Below, piece after piece: positions 1 through 4,770 of a DNA stretch of 5,434 nucleotides. Source of the stretch: Candidatus Omnitrophota bacterium (GTDB taxonomy: Bacteria > Omnitrophota > Gorgyraeia > Pluralincolimonadales > Pluralincolimonadaceae); NCBI GenBank assembly GCA_020061685.1, contig JAGUXU010000141.1:1-5434 (forward strand). Direction: 5' to 3'. A program made the translations under genes and the position numbers. The notes under the pieces were generated by a model. The model was not told the DNA's origin, searched no databases, and was given only the letters and a program-made list of their open reading frames with translations. Within the stretch, counting starts at the first letter, position 1. The number at the start of each line of letters is the position of its first letter.

Positions 1-1
1 G

Positions 2-883
2 ACTACCAATGTCTTCTTCGACATCGGACTGGGGATATTAAACAACCTTGAAGGCCCCGTTATCTTCTGGGATTCCATATGGTTCCTCGTAAACGGTTTT
101 GCCGTCGGTGCCATCGTCACCGGCACGCTCCACCTCTTTGAATCCGTCTCGCAGATAACGACGAATATCACACTCCTTGAATTGGCGGACCCGAATAATC
201 CGTTATTGAAAGAGTTGATATTAAAGGCACCGGGCACCTACCATCATAGCCTCATAGTCGGCAATCTTGCCGAAGCCGCCTGCGATACGATAGGCGCGAA
301 CGGCCTCCTGGCGAGGGTCGGGGCATACTATCATGATATAGGGAAGGTCGAGAAATCGGAGTATTTCGCGGAAAACCAGCCGATAACAGAGAGCCAGCAC
401 GATAAACTTGAACCCACGATGTCAAGCCTCATAATCATAAATCACGTGAAGGAGGGGCTTGAGAAAGCCAGGAAGGCGCATCTCAACAGGGCGCTATTGG
501 ATTTCATCGAGCAGCATCACGGGACCGGCCTTATATATTATTTTTATCAGCGCGCCCTTGAGTCGGTCGAGGACCTGGCTAAACTGGAAGAAGAGGGTTT
601 CCGTTATCCCGGTCCGAAGCCACAGACCAAGGAGACCGCTATCGTCCATCTCGCGGATTCGGTCGAGGCGGCCTCGCGCACGCTCGCCAATCCGACACCG
701 GCAAACCTTGAAGAGCTGGTGCGCAGGATAATAAACAACAAATTCATAGACGGCCAGCTGGACGAGTGCGAACTGACATTAAAGGACCTGAACATGATAG
801 CGGTGACTTTCACGAAGGTCCTGACCGGCGTATACCACACCAGGGTCCAGTACCCGAACGGAAACCATAAGAATGGCGGTTAA
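2..883 (+). CDS. pgpH: PgpH/YqfF-family HD-domain cyclic-di-AMP phosphodiesterase (3' part, start outside window)
   Basis: This is the C-terminal 293 residues of a 7TM-HD protein. The family hydrolyses the second messenger c-di-AMP to pApA with a cytoplasmic, metal-dependent HD domain anchored by seven membrane helices. The frame is open from base 2 with no start codon expected here, so most of the extracellular and membrane part lies upstream. The first ~45 residues hold the last membrane helix (around WFLVNGFAVGAIVTGTLHLFE), followed by the typical linker LLELADPNNPLLKELILKAPGTYHHS. The HD signature is clear: HH at partial residues 81-82, YYHDIGK (H111, D112), H148, EQHH (172-173) and the distal Asp in LADSVEAASR (D219). 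The family is usually about 700 residues long, so more than half is missing. The stop overlaps the ybeY start by 11 bases, as expected for the conserved pgpH-ybeY pair. Family assignment is strong; c-di-AMP as the substrate is inferred from the family. Confidence 0.93.
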   Translation, partial: TTNVFFDIGLGILNNLEGPVIFWDSIWFLVNGFAVGAIVTGTLHLFESVSQITTNITLLELADPNNPLLKELILKAPGTYHHSLIVGNLAEAACDTIGANGLLARVGAYYHDIGKVEKSEYFAENQPITESQHDKLEPTMSSLIIINHVKEGLEKARKAHLNRALLDFIEQHHGTGLIYYFYQRALESVEDLAKLEEEGFRYPGPKPQTKETAIVHLADSVEAASRTLANPTPANLEELVRRIINNKFIDGQLDECELTLKDLNMIAVTFTKVLTGVYHTRVQYPNGNHKNGG

Positions 884-889
884 TGGCGG
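872..889 (+). repeat. Short direct repeat at the pgpH/ybeY junction
   Basis: AATGGCGG occurs twice, at 872-879 and 882-889, ten bases apart. The first copy carries the ybeY start codon (873). The second carries an ATG (883) that overlaps the pgpH TAA stop but is out of frame with ybeY and reaches a stop after six codons. It may be only a small tandem duplication; no function is shown. Confidence 0.4.
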
Positions 890-1316
890 GCACGTATCCG
901 TAATAAGCGAGGGAGTGAGATTACCGCTGCCAAAGGCAAGGATATCGCGGCTGGCAGAGAAGGTATTATCCATATTAAGAGAGAAAGACGCGAAGGCCTG
1001 TATATTCTTCGTGAATGACGCGAAGATACGGGCGCTTAACCTTAAATACAGAAAGATAGACAGGCCGACGGATTGCCTGGCGTTCCCCATGCGTGAGGGC
1101 GCCGGCGGAAAGATACACCGCGAGATACTCGGCGACATCGTGATATCGGTAGATACCGCGAAAAAGAATTCTAGATATTTCGGTTCCGCCGTAAAAAAAG
1201 AAATATCCCTGTATGTAATACACGGCATACTTCATTTATTGGGCTTTAAGGACACGACCGTTCCGGCGAGAAAAAAGATGAGAGAGATGGAGGAAGGGAT
1301 CCTTAAGCGATTATGA
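873..1316 (+). CDS. ybeY: YbeY endoribonuclease / rRNA maturation factor
   Basis: YbeY is a small zinc-dependent protein needed for 16S rRNA 3'-end maturation and ribosome quality control in many bacteria. At 147 residues it has normal family length. Visible family blocks are LNLKYRKIDRPTDCLAFP (residues 55-72, with the conserved Arg at 60), LGDIVIS (87-93) and the metal site HGILHLLGFKD (117-127). The first two zinc ligands, H117 and H121, are present. The third position, normally His in GYDH, is Asp (D127), preceded by Lys instead of Asp. The start at 873 lies inside the end of pgpH; no strong Shine-Dalgarno is seen, so translation probably depends on coupling to the upstream gene. It ends in an ATGA overlap with the next gene. 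Isoleucine is coded almost only by ATA (12 of 14). Identity is secure; retention of nuclease activity with an Asp ligand is inferred. Confidence 0.93.
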   Translation: MAVNGGHVSVISEGVRLPLPKARISRLAEKVLSILREKDAKACIFFVNDAKIRALNLKYRKIDRPTDCLAFPMREGAGGKIHREILGDIVISVDTAKKNSRYFGSAVKKEISLYVIHGILHLLGFKDTTVPARKKMREMEEGILKRL

Positions 1317-2020
1317 GAAAACGCGGCCTTACGGAATCTTTTAACTATGCCATAGAGGGGTTGAAGCATACGCTGAAGACGCAGCGCAATATGCGCATAC
1401 ATCTTGCTGTAGGCATAACGGTCATCGCCCTCGGTATGATCTTAAGCATTGATAGGGTCGATTTCATACTGCTCCTAAGCGCCGTGACCCTCGTTCTGGT
1501 GGCCGAGATGTTTAACACTTCCATAGAACTCGCCGTGGACATATTCACCAAGGAATTCCACCATATGGCGAAAATGGCAAAGGATATAGCGGCGGGATGC
1601 GTCTTTATAACAGCGGTCTATGCCGTCATCGTGGGGTATCTTATATTCTTTAAGACCGTAAAGGTCATCAATATATCCGAGGTCTTTCTAAAAATACGGC
1701 AGTCCCCATGGCATATTACCGCGATCTCCTTAACGTTGATCGTCGGGATCGTGATAGCGCTTAAGACCCTCTTCCGTAAGGGTACGCCTTTGAGGGGCGG
1801 TATGCCGAGCGGGCATTCGGCGATCGGATTCTCTATCTTTACGGTCACGGCCTTCTTATCCGACGACATCATGGTCATAGGCCTCGTATTTATAATGGCT
1901 ACGCTATTGGCAGCCTCAAGGATAAGAAGAGGGCTTCATACCATTTGGGATGTCCTCGCGGGCGCGGCCATCGGGATACTGGCGACAACCTTAATCTTTC
2001 AGTTGTTATATCGGGGCTAG
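1313..2020 (+). CDS. dgkA: Fused DgkA-type (undecaprenol/diacylglycerol) kinase and PAP2 lipid phosphatase
   Basis: This 235-residue membrane protein joins two enzymes usually encoded separately. Residues 1-112 form a small DgkA-type kinase: SFNYAIEGL, RNMRIH (25-30), E65-x2-N68-TSIE72-x3-D76, and AKD (89-91). These match the E. coli DgkA catalytic and metal positions with an offset of four. Residues ~130-233 form a PAP2 phosphatase: K151...TP159, PSGH (165-168) and SR-x5-H-x3-D (S202, R203, H209, D213). In this operon position bacteria normally carry a stand-alone kinase that phosphorylates undecaprenol or diacylglycerol; the PAP2 half would dephosphorylate a lipid phosphate or pyrophosphate. 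Two departures are visible: Q24 where E. coli DgkA has the metal ligand Glu28, and Thr158 where PAP2 motif 1 has Arg. The start overlaps the ybeY stop as ATGA; the GGAGG at 1289-1293 is too distant to serve directly. Domain calls are strong, the substrate is unknown. Confidence 0.9.
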   Translation: MRKRGLTESFNYAIEGLKHTLKTQRNMRIHLAVGITVIALGMILSIDRVDFILLLSAVTLVLVAEMFNTSIELAVDIFTKEFHHMAKMAKDIAAGCVFITAVYAVIVGYLIFFKTVKVINISEVFLKIRQSPWHITAISLTLIVGIVIALKTLFRKGTPLRGGMPSGHSAIGFSIFTVTAFLSDDIMVIGLVFIMATLLAASRIRRGLHTIWDVLAGAAIGILATTLIFQLLYRG

Positions 2021-2023
2021 GAT

Positions 2024-2671
2024 ATGTTTAAAAGTCTAAGGAAAAATTTCTTTACGGGCCTGGTAGTTCTTCTGCCGGCAGTCGTCACTATCCTGCTTAT
2101 AAGGTTCGTGGTGATCAAGACGAACCTTATGTTGCTGGAGCCGATAGCGGGTACATTAAAACCGTACCTGTTAGGCAGTGTTATGCTTGAGTACCTTATG
2201 AAGGGCGCGCTTTTTATACTGATAATCCTCATAATAGTACTCATAGGTTACGGCACAAGGGTCCTCCTGCTAAGGACGTTCTTTTCACATTTCGAAAAGC
2301 TCTTCTTTAAGGTGCCCATGATAGGCAAGATATACAGCGCCATCAAAGAGATGAGCGAGGCTTTCCTGGGCCATTCAAAATGGATATTCAAACGCGTCGT
2401 GCTTGTCCAGTATCCCCGTAAAGGCATCTACTCGATCGGATTTGTCACTTCTGAAGCCAAGGGAGAGGTCCAGGATAAAACCGTGGAGAAGCTGGTCAAT
2501 GTGCTTATCCCGACAACGCCCACTCCTCTTTCGGGATTCCTGATATTGGTCCCCGAGGAGGACCTTATCAACCTGGATATGACGATCGAGGAAGGCCTGA
2601 AACTGGTGATATCGGGAGGAGTGCTCCCTTTACCCGATAGGATCAGCGTAAAGAAAAATGAGCACACATGA
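2024..2671 (+). CDS. DUF502 family membrane protein
   Basis: This 215-residue protein matches the DUF502 family, whose biochemical function is not established. It begins with LRKNFFTGLVVLLPAVVTILLIRFVV (membrane helix, about residues 9-30) and has a second helix at about 60-83. These are followed by the family blocks VPMIGKIYSAIKE (97-109), VVLVQYPRKGIYSIGFVT (125-142), IPTTPTPLSGFLILVP (162-177) and LDMTIEEGLKLVISGG (184-199). The soluble C-terminal two-thirds should form a beta-rich domain beside the membrane; its side cannot be told from sequence alone. The gene starts three bases after the previous stop, with a modest AGGA just before the ATG, and it ends 17 bases before recO. It sits where cdd and era lie in the related Firmicutes cluster. 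No catalytic motif is recognisable, so I assign no function. Confidence 0.88.
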   Translation: MFKSLRKNFFTGLVVLLPAVVTILLIRFVVIKTNLMLLEPIAGTLKPYLLGSVMLEYLMKGALFILIILIIVLIGYGTRVLLLRTFFSHFEKLFFKVPMIGKIYSAIKEMSEAFLGHSKWIFKRVVLVQYPRKGIYSIGFVTSEAKGEVQDKTVEKLVNVLIPTTPTPLSGFLILVPEEDLINLDMTIEEGLKLVISGGVLPLPDRISVKKNEHT

Positions 2672-2688
2672 TTTATCCCCTGGCATAA

Positions 2689-3354
2689 ATGGCGATTCTG
2701 ACTACTGAGGCCTTTGTCTTAAACCGAAGGGATCTCAGGGAAACAAGCATCCTTGCGACTTTTTACTCGAAGGATTTCGGAAAACTAAAGGGGATATTAA
2801 AGGGCATACGCGCGGAAAGGTCCAGATACGGAAGCCCGGCGGAATTATTCAGTTTAAATAAGATCGTGTTCTATGAGAAGACGAGAAGCGAGTTTCAAAA
2901 TATTACCCAGTGCGATCTGATAGACGGCTTTTTCGGGATACGCAAGAGCTTAACCGCGCTGGCTCACGCGACGTATCTCGTAGAGCTGGTCGACGCGATG
3001 ACCGAGCCGGACGAGAAGAACGCCGAGGTCTATGAGTCGCTCCACAGGTCGTTTAAGCTGCTCGCCGCCGGGGAGGACGCGAATAAGATAGCGCGGATAT
3101 TCGAGGTGCGCCTTCTTTCGTCTCTTGGATTTGCGCCGTCGGAAGACCCACGCATGCGGACGGTAAGCAAGGGGACGGCGCAGACACTGAACCATTTGCA
3201 GGTCGCCAAACCGGAGGCACTGCTCAAATTCAAGATATCTAAATCGATAGAAGAGGAAGTCGGCATGCTGGTAGATAAATTACTGGAAACGCACCTTGAA
3301 AAACCGATCAGATCAAAAAAATTCCTACGGGAGATCCAGAGGCTGAAAAAATGA
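2689..3354 (+). CDS. recO: DNA repair protein RecO
   Basis: RecO acts in the RecFOR pathway, loading RecA onto SSB-coated single-stranded DNA and annealing strands. The 221-residue length is slightly short for the family (about 230-270). The N-terminal OB-fold is recognisable: TTEAFVLNRRDLRETSILATFYSKDFGKLKGILKGIR (residues 5-41). A helical C-terminal domain follows, with ALAHATYLVELVDAMTE (90-106) and ARIFEVRLLSSLGFAP (135-150). The cysteine zinc-finger that many RecO proteins carry just after the LLSxLGxxP segment is absent; the only cysteine in the protein is C75. The start at 2689 is fixed by a TAA immediately upstream (2686-2688) and by the fit of the N-terminus to the family. No Shine-Dalgarno is visible before it, so ribosomes may re-initiate from the upstream stop 17 bases away. 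Its place before glycyl-tRNA synthetase agrees with the conserved recO-gly synteny. Confidence 0.88.
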   Translation: MAILTTEAFVLNRRDLRETSILATFYSKDFGKLKGILKGIRAERSRYGSPAELFSLNKIVFYEKTRSEFQNITQCDLIDGFFGIRKSLTALAHATYLVELVDAMTEPDEKNAEVYESLHRSFKLLAAGEDANKIARIFEVRLLSSLGFAPSEDPRMRTVSKGTAQTLNHLQVAKPEALLKFKISKSIEEEVGMLVDKLLETHLEKPIRSKKFLREIQRLKK

Positions 3355-3359
3355 TTTTC

Positions 3360-3388
3360 TTGATATTTTATTCAATCTATGCTAAATA
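3360..3388 (+). promoter_or_regulatory. Weak sigma-70-like promoter candidate before glyS
   Basis: The 43-base gap between recO and glyS is AT-rich. It holds TTGATA (3360-3365, five of six matches to the -35 consensus), a 17-base spacer, and TAAATA (3383-3388, only three of six to the -10) with an upstream TG at 3380-3381 as in extended -10 sites. Transcription from it would start about base 3395, leaving a leader of only a few bases before the glyS ATG. The poor -10 and near-leaderless outcome make this tentative. Confidence 0.25.
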
Positions 3389-3397
3389 TAGCGGGTT

Positions 3398-4738
3398 ATG
3401 CCTATGAATGAAAACTTGATGGATAAAGTCGTTTCATTGTGTAAGCGCCGGGGTTTTATCTTCCATTCATCCGAAATTTACGGCGGCTTAAGCAACACGT
3501 GGGATTATGGCCCTTATGGCGTGGAGCTTAAAAATAACCTTAAGCGTTCCTGGTGGAAGTCCGTGGTCTATGAACGGGATGACGTATTCGGGATGGACGC
3601 GGCGATCCTCATGCACCCTAAGGTATGGGAGGCCTCCGGCCATGTAGATAATTTTTTTGATCTAAAGAGCGACTGTAAATCCTGTAAAAAAAGGTTTAAG
3701 GCCGCGGACCTGAAAGAGACGAAAAAATGCCCTGAATGCGGCGGTGAACTGACCGAGGCGCGGGCGTTCAACCTGATGTTTAAAACGCACCAGGGCGCGG
3801 TGGAAGATGCGGCGAATGCGATTTATCTCCGGCCCGAGACCGCGCAGGGGATGTTCGTGAATTTCCAGAATATCCTGGACTCAAAGCATCCCAAGCTGCC
3901 TTTTGGCCTGGCGCAGATCGGCAAGGCCTTCCGTAACGAGATCACGCCCGGCAATTTTACTTTTCGCACGCGCGAGTTCGAACAGATGGAGATAGAGTAT
4001 TTTGTCCGCCCCGAAGAAGCGGATAAAAAATTAGAGGAGTGGATCGAAGCGCGCTTTAACTGGTACCTTAATTTAGGCGTCAGAAAAGATAATTTACGCC
4101 GGCGGCCGCACGGAAAGGATGAACTGGCACATTACGCCAAGGCATGCACCGATATAGAATACAATTTCCCTTTTTCCACCAAAGGCGGATCCGCCTCCGG
4201 CGGAGGCTGGAGCGAATTAGAGGGGATAGCCAACCGCACGGATTTTGACCTGAGGCAGCATAGCCAGGCAAGCGGCAAAGACCTGCAATATTTTGACAAT
4301 GTGACAAAAGAGAAGTTTTACCCTTATATTATCGAGCCTTCCGGCGGGGTAGACAGGAGCGTACTGGCATTACTGGTGGATGCTTATAATGAAGAGAAGG
4401 TCAAGGATGACCTGCGGGTAGTCTTAAAACTGCATAAAGATCTGGCGCCGGTAAAGGTAGCGGTGCTGCCGCTTTTAAGGAATCGCCCGGAAATAGTCGA
4501 GTTGGCAAAAAAGCTCACCCGGGATCTAAAGAAAAAGATGGTTACGGTATATGATGACACCGGCGCCATCGGCAAACTCTACCGCCGGCAGGACGAGGTC
4601 GGCACGCTTTATTGCGTAACCGTGGACGTGCAATCGCTGGAAGATAAACAGGCGACGGTACGCCACAGAGATACGATGCAGCAGGAACGGGTTTCCATAG
4701 ATAATTTAAAAAATTATTTAGAAGAGAAGCTAACATAG
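3398..4738 (+). CDS. glyS: Glycyl-tRNA synthetase, homodimeric single-chain type
   Basis: A class II aminoacyl-tRNA synthetase of the alpha-2 type that charges tRNA-Gly with glycine in the cytoplasm. The 446-residue length is typical. Visible features: motif 1 region SSEIYGGLSNTWDYGPYGVELKNN (24-47) with MDAAILMHPKVWEASGHVDNF (66-86); a zinc-binding insert with C93-x2-C96 and C111-x2-C114; RPETAQGMFVNF (145-156); motif 2 FRNEITPGNFTFRTREFEQMEIEYF (178-202); glycine-site segment GWSELEGIANRTDFDL (270-285); motif 3 EPSGGVDRSVLALL (313-326); and a C-terminal anticodon-binding domain from about residue 352 (VKVAVLPL). Between FPF (257-259) and GW (270-271), normally adjacent, lie ten extra residues, STKGGSASGG, encoded by a palindromic repeat. 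The start could be 3398 or 3404 (both ATG); neither has a good ribosome-binding site beyond GCGGG at 3392-3395 and nearby. Isoleucine codons are less ATA-biased (about 5 of 16) than in ybeY. Confidence 0.96.
   Translation: MPMNENLMDKVVSLCKRRGFIFHSSEIYGGLSNTWDYGPYGVELKNNLKRSWWKSVVYERDDVFGMDAAILMHPKVWEASGHVDNFFDLKSDCKSCKKRFKAADLKETKKCPECGGELTEARAFNLMFKTHQGAVEDAANAIYLRPETAQGMFVNFQNILDSKHPKLPFGLAQIGKAFRNEITPGNFTFRTREFEQMEIEYFVRPEEADKKLEEWIEARFNWYLNLGVRKDNLRRRPHGKDELAHYAKACTDIEYNFPFSTKGGSASGGGWSELEGIANRTDFDLRQHSQASGKDLQYFDNVTKEKFYPYIIEPSGGVDRSVLALLVDAYNEEKVKDDLRVVLKLHKDLAPVKVAVLPLLRNRPEIVELAKKLTRDLKKKMVTVYDDTGAIGKLYRRQDEVGTLYCVTVDVQSLEDKQATVRHRDTMQQERVSIDNLKNYLEEKLT
4184..4207. repeat. GC-rich palindromic element inserted in frame in glyS
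   Basis: GGCGGA and TCCGCC arms alternate here. GGCGGATCCGCC (4184-4195) is a perfect 12-base palindrome. TCCGCC-TCC-GGCGGA (4190-4204) can form a six-base-pair stem with a three-base loop, and GCCTCC-GGC-GGAGGC (4193-4207) is a third, overlapping hairpin. In frame it reads GGSASGGG, low-complexity Gly/Ser/Ala. It falls within the ten residues that are extra compared with ordinary GlyRS, an insertion of about 30 bases (4175-4204). Only one copy is present in the window, so calling it a dispersed genomic repeat is inference. Confidence 0.65.
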
Positions 4739-4750
4739 AGCAAATAAAGA

Positions 4751-4759
4751 AAGGGAGGG
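4751..4759 (+). promoter_or_regulatory. Shine-Dalgarno site for ppdK
   Basis: AAGGGAGGG lies upstream of the ppdK ATG and is the strongest ribosome-binding site in the window. The GGAGG core (4754-4758) is 12 bases from the ATG, somewhat longer than usual. The 32-base gap after glyS has no hairpin or T-run that would act as a terminator, so ppdK is probably read through from glyS. Confidence 0.65.
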
Positions 4760-4770
4760 TTTTAAAAGTA

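Noticed and set aside
182..883. A stand-alone 233-residue HD protein starting at TTG 182
   Set aside because: The frame is open upstream to base 2 and the upstream residues match the membrane helix and linker of PgpH, so TTG 182 is an internal Leu codon.
779..1228. 149-codon open frame on the - strand
   Set aside because: It lies opposite pgpH and ybeY, whose proteins are clearly recognisable; its own translation matches no family I know.
2659..2709. Short frame (MSTHDLSPGI...) bridging DUF502 and recO
   Set aside because: Only 16 codons, no ribosome site, no recognisable sequence; it overlaps both flanking genes.
3345..3372. Possible terminator after recO (A-run, TGA, T-run)
   Set aside because: Only a weak A/T pairing with no GC stem, so it would not make a convincing intrinsic terminator.
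3676..3741. CxxC...CxxC in glyS as an extra fused zinc-ribbon domain
   Set aside because: A zinc-binding insert at this place is a normal feature of many single-chain bacterial GlyRS enzymes.
4184..4207. Hairpin as a transcription terminator or attenuator
   Set aside because: It is inside the glyS reading frame and is not followed by a T-run; an inserted repeat explains it better.
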